From the NCBI RefSeq assembly GCF_013410665.1, contig NZ_JACCFM010000001.1, positions 2,232,001 through 2,296,000 on the forward strand: a DNA stretch of 64,000 nt, written 5' to 3'. Position 1 is the stretch's first letter. The number at the start of each line of letters is the position of its first letter. The stretch comes from Leifsonia psychrotolerans (lineage in GTDB: Bacteria; Actinomycetota; Actinomycetes; Actinomycetales; Microbacteriaceae). Shown here piece by piece: positions 36,414-45,200 of the stretch. The notes below the pieces were generated by a model, which searched no databases, was not told the origin of the DNA, and was given only the letters and a program-made list of their open reading frames with translations. Made by a program: the position numbers and the translations under genes.

Positions 36414-39113
36414 GTGAACGAGACCGGCATCGTTTGGCCATGCCCGCAGAGCCGCATTCGCAATCACGCAACCCGGCTTGTCGCCGCGCTTGTCGTTGTA
36501 CTGCTGCTCTGCAGCGGGCAGCTGATCGCCGCGGAGCCGGCCTCGGCGGCCGTATGTACTCAGATTGAAGATCCCGCCTACCCCAACCTGTGCTTTTACC
36601 GTTCAGGCGGCGGGGCAGGGATCCTGCAGGGCACAACTCCCCCACCGCAGAACGGCCCGCTGAATCTTCCGGATACCGCGTTCGTCGAGGGGTCGCAGAA
36701 GGACATCATTCACGTCGCCGGTTCCGGGTTCGTCGGCCTCAAGTACACCACGCTCAAACTGCCCGCGCGTCTGCAATTGGTCGGAGGACACGCCTTCAAC
36801 GGCAGTGGCCTTATGAGCGTGACGATGCCCAATTCGGTGACTCAACTCCAGGCCCGATCTTTCGCAAACAACAGACTGACATCGGTGACGCTGTCCGAGT
36901 CCATGAGCTATCTGGCCGATAGCGTTTTCGCGGGCAACCCAACGCTCAACGATGTGACGTTCACGGGGCCCCCGCCTTCGACGGGTGATTTCTCCCCTGC
37001 AGCCGCCAATGGCTCGCTCGGTCCCAATGCCGACATCACCGTGTACTACCCGTGGAGATATGAAGACAAACGTTACGGTGGCGGGTTCACCGTTGGAAAG
37101 TGGCGAGGCTACAGGTCCCAGGCCGTCGCCAGAATGACCTTCAACATGAACGGTCACGGCACTCCGCCCTCCGTCCCCGACGTCGTGATAAACCAGATGT
37201 CCATGGTTCCGTCAGTACCCACGTCAGTCGGCTATACGTTCACCAATTGGTATTCGGATGTCGGCCTCACCAGTGTGTTCGCGTTCTCTTCGACTCCCGT
37301 CACCGGCGACACCACCCTCTACGCGAAGTGGACGCTCAACACACACACCATCACCTTCGACAGCAACGGCGGCACCACCCTCACCCCCGCCACCGTCGAC
37401 CACAACAGCACCGCCACCAAACCAGCCGACCCGACCAAAACCGACCACACCTTCGCCGGCTGGTTCACCGACACCGAGCACACCTCACCCTTCGCCTTCA
37501 GCACCACCCCAATCACCGCAAACACCACCCTCTACGCGAAGTGGACGCTCAACACACACACCATCACCTTCGACAGCAACGGCGGCACCACCCTCACCCC
37601 CGCCACCGTCGACCACAACAGCACCGCCACCAAACCAGCCGACCCGACCAAAACCGACCACACCTTCGCCGGCTGGTTCACCGACACCGAGCACACCTCA
37701 CCCTTCGCCTTCAGCACCACCCCAATCACCGCAAACACCACCCTCTACGCGAAGTGGACGCTCAACACACACACCATCACCTTCGACAGCAACGGCGGCA
37801 CCACCCTCACCCCCGCCACCGTCGACCACAACAGCACCGCCACCAAACCAGCCGACCCGACCAAAACCGACCACACCTTCGCCGGCTGGTTCACCGACAC
37901 CGAGCACACCTCACCCTTCGCCTTCAGCACCACCCCAATCACCGCAAACACCACCCTCTACGCGAAGTGGACGCTCAACACACACACCATCACCTTCGAC
38001 AGCAACGGCGGCACCACCCTCACCCCCGCCACCGTCGACCACAACAGCACCGCCACCAAACCAGCCGACCCGACCAAAACCGACCACACCTTCGCCGGCT
38101 GGTTCACCGACACCGAGCACACCTCACCCTTCGCCTTCAGCACCACCCCAATCACCGCAAACACCACCCTCTACGCGAAGTGGACGCTCAACACACACAC
38201 CATCACCTTCGACAGCAACGGCGGCACCACCCTCACCCCCGCCACCGTCGACCACAACAGCACCGCCACCAAACCAGCCGACCCGACCAAAACCGACCAC
38301 ACCTTCGCCGGCTGGTTCACCGACACCGAGCACACCTCACCCTTCGCCTTCAGCACCACCCCAATCACCGCAAACACCACCCTCTACGCGAAGTGGACGC
38401 TCAACACACACACCATCACCTTCGACAGCAACGGCGGCACCACCCTCACCCCCGCCACCGTCGACCACAACAGCACCGCCACCAAACCAGCCGACCCGAC
38501 CAAAACCGACCACACCTTCGCCGGCTGGTTCACCGACACCGATCTCAGTACGCCTTTCCTCTTCGACAGCAAGATAGAGACCGACACGACGGTCTACGCA
38601 GGCTGGACCGCCGTTCCCCCGACGCCGGACGCCGTCGTGGTGAAACTCGTGCTTGGCGAGCACGGCAGCAACACCCACATCATCATCGCCATCGGCGAAC
38701 TCCTCCGCCCGCCCACCGCACCCATCGCAATTGGCTTCACCTTCACTGGTTGGTTCGCGGATGCCGCACTTACGATTCCGTTCGACTTCTCCAAACCGAT
38801 CACCGCCGAGGCCACGATTTACGCCGGATGGCAGGCAGACGCTGTCACGCCGAAGCCGCCGGTCACTGCCCCAGCTCCAGACGGATCCGGCGACGGATCG
38901 GACGGCACACCTGGCGCAGGCACGGGCTCGCAACCCGGCGGCTCAGATCAGGGAAACAACCCCGTGTTGCTGGGCCAGTCAGACAAGCCCGGCACTGCGA
39001 GCCACCTCGCCGGTACCGGAAACAGCAGTGCAGGCGCCGCGCTCGCGGCCCTCGCGACTCTCACAATCGGTTGCATGCTCATGCTCGTGCGCCGTCGCAT
39101 CCGTCGCGTGTAG
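36414..39113 (+). CDS. Surface protein B: Flg_new repeat protein with LAxTG sorting signal
   Basis: About 899 residues from the GTG at 36414, supported by TTGGAG seven bases upstream and a good signal peptide (RLVAALVVVLLLCSGQLIA, then ASA). After a short LRR_5-like region come eight Flg_new repeats. Repeats 2-6 are five identical 71-residue copies (ITFDSNGGTTLTPATVDHN...YAKWTLNTH) and repeat 7 is a hybrid of that unit and a different end. A Gly/Ser/Asp-rich spacer leads to LAGTG (39006-39020), a hydrophobic helix and RRRIRRV, i.e. a class E sortase-type LAxTG wall anchor instead of CWB2. The exact repeats make length variation by recombination likely. No sortase gene is in the window. Confidence 0.9.
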   Translation: MNETGIVWPCPQSRIRNHATRLVAALVVVLLLCSGQLIAAEPASAAVCTQIEDPAYPNLCFYRSGGGAGILQGTTPPPQNGPLNLPDTAFVEGSQKDIIHVAGSGFVGLKYTTLKLPARLQLVGGHAFNGSGLMSVTMPNSVTQLQARSFANNRLTSVTLSESMSYLADSVFAGNPTLNDVTFTGPPPSTGDFSPAAANGSLGPNADITVYYPWRYEDKRYGGGFTVGKWRGYRSQAVARMTFNMNGHGTPPSVPDVVINQMSMVPSVPTSVGYTFTNWYSDVGLTSVFAFSSTPVTGDTTLYAKWTLNTHTITFDSNGGTTLTPATVDHNSTATKPADPTKTDHTFAGWFTDTEHTSPFAFSTTPITANTTLYAKWTLNTHTITFDSNGGTTLTPATVDHNSTATKPADPTKTDHTFAGWFTDTEHTSPFAFSTTPITANTTLYAKWTLNTHTITFDSNGGTTLTPATVDHNSTATKPADPTKTDHTFAGWFTDTEHTSPFAFSTTPITANTTLYAKWTLNTHTITFDSNGGTTLTPATVDHNSTATKPADPTKTDHTFAGWFTDTEHTSPFAFSTTPITANTTLYAKWTLNTHTITFDSNGGTTLTPATVDHNSTATKPADPTKTDHTFAGWFTDTEHTSPFAFSTTPITANTTLYAKWTLNTHTITFDSNGGTTLTPATVDHNSTATKPADPTKTDHTFAGWFTDTDLSTPFLFDSKIETDTTVYAGWTAVPPTPDAVVVKLVLGEHGSNTHIIIAIGELLRPPTAPIAIGFTFTGWFADAALTIPFDFSKPITAEATIYAGWQADAVTPKPPVTAPAPDGSGDGSDGTPGAGTGSQPGGSDQGNNPVLLGQSDKPGTASHLAGTGNSSAGAALAALATLTIGCMLMLVRRRIRRV
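37309..38542. repeat. 213 bp tandem repeat, five exact copies plus ~80% of a sixth
   Basis: Direct repeats inside gene B with period 213 bp (71 codons), starting at 37309, 37522, 37735, 37948, 38161 and 38374. The first five are identical as far as I can compare, and identity ends at 38542 in the sixth. The lack of synonymous differences indicates very recent amplification or continual homogenisation. Confidence 0.95.
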
Positions 39114-39476
39114 AAGTAAGCGCTCGACTTTCGCACCGTCAGAGCTTTGGTCCGTGTCTTTGTCCTTCAAAGGGGGGCATTAATTTATAGGACGTCGCGT
39201 AGGATTGGTGCGCGCAGTTCACGCGCTGTGGGCACCGTCGCTTCGCCCTGGGCGGCCCCAGCCAGGACGCCACCCTCTGTAACCACGTCGACCCCAGCTT
39301 CCCCGTCTTCCCCCGGTGATTGCGTCGGGATCGTGTCGCATCCGGGTAACGGCCACAAAAAGCTCCCCCGAATGAGTGATGGAAAACTCAGCCTGACCGG
39401 TAGTGTTTTGATGCGCGGTTCGCGCTTGGGGGCGCGGCTCTCGTTCAGAGACAACGTTGTAGGGGGAAATTCGACC
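39114..39476. other. Non-coding gap between surface genes B and C, with leader sequences
   Basis: 363 bp without a credible gene; the open frame that crosses it is the upstream extension of gene C. It holds two leader-like blocks: GTGGGCACCGTCG (about 39229-39241), preceded by TAGGAT-type bases near 39199, and the true leader of C, GGGGGCGCGGCTCTC (39428-39442), with CTCT...AGAG pairing and GTAGGGGGA before the start. The first block may be left from an older gene 5' end. Confidence 0.55.
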
Positions 39477-41876
39477 GTGTTCGAAACCGGTTTCACTCAT
39501 GCGCGCTCGCAGGGGCGCATCCACCGTCTGGCTGGCCGGGCCACCGCGGCTCTGACCGTGACGCTGCTGCTCGGCACCGGGCAGCTCCTGCTGGCCACAC
39601 CGGCCAGCGCCGATCCGCTCCCCGAGACCTACACCGTGGACATCGACCTGAATGGTCACGGCGACGACTATTCCGTGCAGGTGCCGCGGAGCGAAAGACT
39701 CAGTGAACCTGCCGCGCCCAGCGCGCCCGGATGGAACTTCACCGGCTGGTATGACGATGCCGCAGCGACCGAAAAGGCCTACCTTCCTACCGACATCTAC
39801 GGCGCCGCCACTCTGTACGCCGGCTGGAGGAGCATCACCGAATCCGTGGTCGTCGACGGCCTCGTCCTTGCGGTTGACCCGCTCGATTTCACCAGTGGTG
39901 CCAGCGTCGTCCACAACCAGCCGGGGCCGCTCGCCGTGACCATCCCGGCCGCCACAGTGATCAATGGCCAGACATACCCGGTCACCACTGTTGGCGCTGC
40001 GGCTTTTCGCAACAATGGGCTGAGCGCAGTCACCCTCCCGAATTCCCTCACCAGCATTGGTTTCATGGCGTTCGCGAGCAACACGCTCACGTCGCTCTCC
40101 CTGCCGCCGAGCGTCACCACGATCGGCGCGTACGCCTTCTTGGAGAACAAGATCACCACGCTGAGCCTCGCCGATTCAGTGACACACATCGGAGAGGGTG
40201 CTTTTGCCTTCAATGCGCTGACCTCGGTGCGCATTCCGAACGGACTGACCACGATCTTGGGCATCGCATTCGGCTACAACGCCCTCTCAACGGTCACCAT
40301 TCCCGACTCCGTCACCACCATCGGTTCGGGAGCCTTCGCGGTGAACCGTCTGACATCGGTGAACATTGGCGCGTCGGTTCAGAACATCGAAAGCGACGCC
40401 TTCATGTGGAATTCGCTCACGAGCGTGACCATCCCCGCAGCCGTGACCGCCATCGGCGCCAACGCCTTCGGCAGCAATTTCGATGTCGATTGGCGCGACT
40501 ACCCCGATTTTGAGAACATGCCGACCGCCGTCGATACCCCCTCGACGTTGACGCGTGTGGACTTCTTGGGTGCCGCACCGGCGCACTTGGTGCCCGGTCC
40601 ATATCTGGGCGAGGAACCCTGGGACGACCAACCCTCTCTCGGCCACGAGGGACTCCTCACGGTGTTCTACTCCTTGGGCTTCGAGGGCACAGACCCCGCC
40701 ACGCACTTCACCGCCGGCAGCTGGCAGGGCTATGCCAGCCAGGCCGTCGCAACCGTCAATTTCTCACTGAACGGCCACGGCTCAGCCGCGGCTCAGCGTG
40801 TCGTTCCCGGCGCGCGCGCCACCGATCCGAAGCCCACCGCCGCCGGTTGGACTTTCACCGGCTGGTATAGCGACCCGGGGCTGACCCAGCCGTTCGCCTT
40901 CAGCACCGCGATCAGCACCGACCTCACCCTCTACGCCGGCTGGAAGGCCAACGCCGTCACGCCGCCGGCCTCATGGAAACCGACCATGAAGCGCATCTCG
41001 GGCACCGACCGCTACGCGACCTCGGTCGCACTGTCGAAGGCCGGCTTCGCCAAGACCGCCCCGGTCGTCTACATCGCCACCGGCACCAACTACCCCGACG
41101 CCCTCGGCGCAGCCCCGGCCGCAACCAAGGAAGGCGGACCCCTGCTCCTCACCCCGCCGGCCGCACTTCCCGCCGTCGTGAAAACCGAGATTGCACGGTT
41201 GAAGCCCGGCAAGATCATCGTCGTCGGCGGCACCGCCGCCGTCTCGGACACCGTACTGGCCGAGCTCAAGAAACTCGCCCCCACCGTGAAACGTGTGGCC
41301 GGTTCCGACCGCTTCGACACCGCCCGACAGGTCGTCACGCAGGCATTTGGCAGTTCGGTCGCGTCCGCGTACCTCGCGACAGGACTGAACTACCCCGACG
41401 CACTGTCGGCTTCCGCCGCAGCGGGCGCCAACGGCATCCCCGTTCTACTCGTCAACGGCGGCGCGACCAGCGCCGACACGGCAACCAAGACCCTGTTGAC
41501 GAAACTCAACGTGAAGAACGTGACGGTCGTCGGCGGAAAAGCCGCCGTCTCTAACGAGATCGTCTCCTCGCTGAAGAGCATCGGAAAGGTCACCCGAATC
41601 TCAGGCACCGACCGATTCGACACCTCACAGAAAGTCAACAAAGCAGCGTTCACCACGATCAAGAGCGCCTACCTCGCCACCGGCTTCCAGTTCCCCGACG
41701 CCCTCGCCGGCGCCGCACTGGCCGGAGCGAAGGGAGCACCGCTCTACGTCGTGCAACCCACCTGCATCCCCGCCGGCATCCACACCGATCTGACGTCATT
41801 CACACCGACCACGATCACCCTCATCGGCGGCACATCAGCGCTCTCAGACACCGTCCTCAAGCGAGGCCGCTGCTAA
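39477..41876 (+). CDS. Surface protein C: Flg_new / LRR_5 / CWB2
   Basis: About 799 residues from the GTG at 39477, chosen for the AGGGGGA site and because VFETGFTHAR matches the N-terminus of protein A (VFETSFTQVR). The signal peptide has VTLLLGTGQLLLA followed by TPASA. Order of domains: one Flg_new repeat, a run of LRR_5 repeats (roughly residues 110-360), one Flg_new repeat, the linker YAGWKANAVTPPASW shared with protein A, then three CWB2 repeats to the C-terminus. The DNA of the last ~940 bp is almost the same as in A, but the terminator beyond the stop is the F/G type, so the 3' end is mosaic. It is predicted to be wall-bound through CWB2. Confidence 0.9.
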   Translation: MFETGFTHARSQGRIHRLAGRATAALTVTLLLGTGQLLLATPASADPLPETYTVDIDLNGHGDDYSVQVPRSERLSEPAAPSAPGWNFTGWYDDAAATEKAYLPTDIYGAATLYAGWRSITESVVVDGLVLAVDPLDFTSGASVVHNQPGPLAVTIPAATVINGQTYPVTTVGAAAFRNNGLSAVTLPNSLTSIGFMAFASNTLTSLSLPPSVTTIGAYAFLENKITTLSLADSVTHIGEGAFAFNALTSVRIPNGLTTILGIAFGYNALSTVTIPDSVTTIGSGAFAVNRLTSVNIGASVQNIESDAFMWNSLTSVTIPAAVTAIGANAFGSNFDVDWRDYPDFENMPTAVDTPSTLTRVDFLGAAPAHLVPGPYLGEEPWDDQPSLGHEGLLTVFYSLGFEGTDPATHFTAGSWQGYASQAVATVNFSLNGHGSAAAQRVVPGARATDPKPTAAGWTFTGWYSDPGLTQPFAFSTAISTDLTLYAGWKANAVTPPASWKPTMKRISGTDRYATSVALSKAGFAKTAPVVYIATGTNYPDALGAAPAATKEGGPLLLTPPAALPAVVKTEIARLKPGKIIVVGGTAAVSDTVLAELKKLAPTVKRVAGSDRFDTARQVVTQAFGSSVASAYLATGLNYPDALSASAAAGANGIPVLLVNGGATSADTATKTLLTKLNVKNVTVVGGKAAVSNEIVSSLKSIGKVTRISGTDRFDTSQKVNKAAFTTIKSAYLATGFQFPDALAGAALAGAKGAPLYVVQPTCIPAGIHTDLTSFTPTTITLIGGTSALSDTVLKRGRC

Positions 41877-41893
41877 CCACCACACCCAACACG

Positions 41894-41942
41894 CTCCACG
41901 AAAAGGCCCCATGAATCACATTCATGGGGCCCCTTCGTGGAG
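41894..41942 (+). terminator. Hairpin terminator after surface gene C
   Basis: The inner stem GGCCCCATGAAT-CAC-ATTCATGGGGCC (41905-41931) is enclosed by CTCCACGAA/TTCGTGGAG (41894-41902 and 41934-41942). The inner stem is shared with the terminators after genes F and G. Confidence 0.85.
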
Positions 41943-42110
41943 CACGGTGCCGACGACATCGGGTGCGATCATCTTCACCCCGATGGGCGACCGCGCACCA
42001 CCGCTCGATTGCTCATTCCGTATGTGGGGTTCACGAGCAAACAAGCCCGCCATCATTCGGCGATACGCGTCGCGCAGGTCCCCACGTGGATCAAAGTCGA
42101 AACAAAACAC
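41922..42110 (-). pseudogene. Possible remnant of an SDR gene 3' region behind gene C
   Basis: A short open frame with SPIGVKMIAPDVVGTVLHEGA, which aligns with the [19 protein letters not shown] segment of the SDR encoded behind gene G. At DNA level 41960-41992 matches 55076-55108 at 28 of 33 bases by my alignment. The rest of the frame does not resemble the SDR. The orientation matches that of the SDR behind G, as if a copy of this neighbourhood had decayed here. Tentative. Confidence 0.35.
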
Positions 42111-42134
42111 CCTCTGATGAGGGGTATTCTTCTG

Positions 42135-42191
42135 TTTTCAGTCGCCTAAGCTGAAAAGAGCGATAATCGCACGCTGGGGGCACGGGTTCTC
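42135..42191 (+). promoter_or_regulatory. Inverted repeat, -10-like GATAAT and leader element upstream of gene D
   Basis: TTTTCAG...CTGAAAA (42135-42141 and 42151-42157) lies just upstream of GATAAT (42162-42167), and the GGGGGCACGGGTTCTC leader (42176-42191) begins 9 bp later, where transcription should start. This suggests the G-rich leader is at the very 5' end of the mRNA. The inverted repeat is a possible operator. Confidence 0.5.
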
Positions 42192-42221
42192 TTGCATCTC
42201 ATAGATAGTTGGAGCTCGCAC

Positions 42222-45200
42222 ATGCTGGGGTCAGATCAGGCGCGACGGCACACTCGCCTCCGCCGCGTCGGCAGCCGTGTCACTGCCGCTGTGATCGTCA
42301 GTCTGCTTGTCGGCACCGGCCAGCTCCTCTCGGCGGCGCCAGCCTCTGCACTTGAAACCTTGGGCCCCGGTGCGATCTATACGCTGAACGGCACCGAGGC
42401 CTCGGTGCGCTCGGACGGCTCAGTCAGCGTTTCATCGCTCACCATCGTTGACCCGATTCAGATCCCACTCGACGGGCTGGCCTATCCCGTCACCTCGGTC
42501 GAAGACAGCGGATTCACCCACGCTCTGCTCAACGACGTCGACCTCGGGACGTCACTCCGTACGATTGGGAATTCTGCCTTCACGGAAAACTTCCTGACGA
42601 CGGTTCGTATTCCCGCCACCGTGACGAGCATCGGCACCCGCGCATTCGCCCTGAACGACACCCTCACCACCGTGGAGTTCACCGGCCCAGCCCCCACCAC
42701 CTTCACCGCAGCCGGCCCCACCGGCTCACTCGGCACCGGTACCGGCCTCACCGTGTACTACCCGGTTCGATACGCCAGCAGCTACGTTCCGCTCTTGGTC
42801 GGCTATGCCTCCCAAGCTGTCGCCACCGTGAATTTTGACCTCGGCGGCCAGGGTGACGAGGTTCCCGCGCAGAGCGTCAATACCGGCTCCACTGCTTCCG
42901 CCCCTCCCACCCCGAGCGCCGCTGGATTCGTGTTCACCGGCTGGTACACGGATGCCTCACTCACGACTCCGTTTGACTTCGGCACCCCGATCACCATCGA
43001 CACCACCGTTCATGCCGGCTGGTCAATCGCCACGTCGACCCTGACATTCGTGCTGAACGGTCACGGCGAGCCGATCAGCCCGATGACCGTGAACACCGGA
43101 GAGCAGTCATCCGGCCCGATTGCTCCGAATGATCCCGGCTGGTCTTTCAACGGCTGGTACCGGGATGCCGCGTTCGCGACCCCGTTCGAGTTCTACGGCA
43201 CGCCCATCACCGGGGATCTCGCGCTCTACGCGCTCTGGACCGAGAAGTCGTTCACCGTGAGTTTCGAGATGAACGGCCATGGCTCCCCCGTTCCCGACCA
43301 GGAGCTCACACTCCTTGAGCCCATCGCGCCGCCGGCCACGCCAAGCGAACCAGGGTGGAACTTCATCGGCTGGTACCACTACGCCGACTTCAGCCACCCC
43401 GTCACGTTCACCGATGGCGTGAGCGTCGACACCACCGTCTTCGCCCGGTGGCACCCTGTCGAGGAGTCTGCTGTCGTCGACGGCCTGATCTACCTGATCG
43501 ATCCGGCCGACCCCGGGGCCGGTGCGAGTGTCGTCAACTATCGTCCAGGGCCGCTCGCCATCGACATTCCGAGCAGCGTCGTCATCGATTCGGTGACCTA
43601 TTCTGTCACCGCGATCGCCCCGGATAGTCTCGCGAACTTCGGCCTCACGGCGGTCACCCTCCCGAGCTCCCTCGCCACAATCGGAGTCTCGTCGTTCGTG
43701 GGCAACAAGCTCACGACCATCGAGATTCCTGACAGCGTGACGACGATCGGCGGGGGTGCGTTCGGTTGGAACGATTTGACCGCCGTCTCACTCCCACAGG
43801 GGCTGACGATGATCGACGAGTTTGCGTTCGGCTACAATCTGTTGCTGGCGGTGACAATTCCTGACTCCGTCACGGCGGTGCAGCGTGGCGCATTCGCGGG
43901 GAACCGTCTCATCTCGATTGACCTCGGCACGTCGGTAGAGACCATCGGCTCGTCGGCGTTTTACTTCAATTCCCTCACCAGAGTGACCATTCCGCCATCC
44001 GTCACGTCAATCGAGGGCGACGCATTCGGGCTCAACATCGACGCGAATTACCGTGACTTCCTCGATGGGTACTACTCCGTCGCCGATACACCTGATCCTC
44101 TCACCACGCCCTCAACGCTGACGGGCGTGGATTTTCTCGGCGCCCCACCCACGACGTTCGTCGACGCGCCGCTCACCGCCGGCGACGACCCGACTGTGCG
44201 CTCCTCGCTGGGCTCAGAACTCGGGCTGACCGTGCACTTCACGCCCGAATTCGCCGACGCGCCTGGCAACCCTGGTTTCACTCTGCCAACCTGGCGTGGC
44301 TACGCCACGCAGGGAACTCTCACCGTCAGCTTTGACCTCGGTGGCAGAGGTGGTGCCCTCGCACCCGAATTCGTGATGCCGGGTCAGACCGTGACGCCGC
44401 CGACGCCCCCCACAGCCATGGGCTGGACGTTCGACGGCTGGTTCGGTGATGCGGGGCTCACGTCGCCGTTCAGTTTCAGCACGCCGCTGACCGTGGATAC
44501 CACGCTGTATGCAGGCTGGACGATCAACAGCTACACCGTTGATTTCGATCTGCGAGGCCATGGGGTGGCCATCGGCAGTCAACAGGTTCCATTCGAGGAT
44601 TTCGCGATCGAGCCGACTCCACCGAGCGCCAGCGGTTGGATGTTCTCCGGCTGGTTCACGGATGCGGGACTGTCGAGTCCGTTCCTCTTCGGTACCCCCA
44701 TCACGACCGACACCACCCTCTACGCCGGCTGGGCCCTCCCTCCCGTCATTCTGACGTTCGACATGAACGGCTACGGCGCTCCGATCGCCCCCGTCACCGT
44801 GGATCCGGGTGCTCCCATCCTGGAGCCCACGGATCCGAGCGCCAACGGCATGACCTTCACCGGGTGGTTCCTCGAGGCAGCGGCGCAGGAGCCACTCGTG
44901 TTTCGCGAGGGCCTGACCGAAAGCACGACGGTTTTTGCAGGTTGGAGGAGTCAGACTGATTCCTCGATTGGCTCCAGCGGCCTCGTCTTCGCGATCGACC
45001 CCGCTCACCCGGAAGCCGGGGCGAGCGTGATCGGGTACCGCTCCGGAACGCCTGCACTGATCATTCCGGCTGCCGCAGTCATCGACTCGGTGAGTTACCC
45101 GGTGACCAGCATCGGCTCGTTCGGGTTGTCTGGTCGAGGATTGACCTCCGTCACCCTGCCCAGCTCGCTCACCTCGATGGGCGATTACGCCCTGTATCGC

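Noticed and set aside
37309..38542. Possible CRISPR-like array
   Set aside because: The units are 213 bp, contiguous, coding and without spacers.
37100..39190. Very long open frames in the other two + frames across gene B (His/Arg/Pro- and Ser/Thr/Pro-rich)
   Set aside because: They exist only because the 213 bp repeat lacks stops in all frames and its length is a multiple of three; composition is unnatural, and frame B has the signal peptide, domains and sorting signal.
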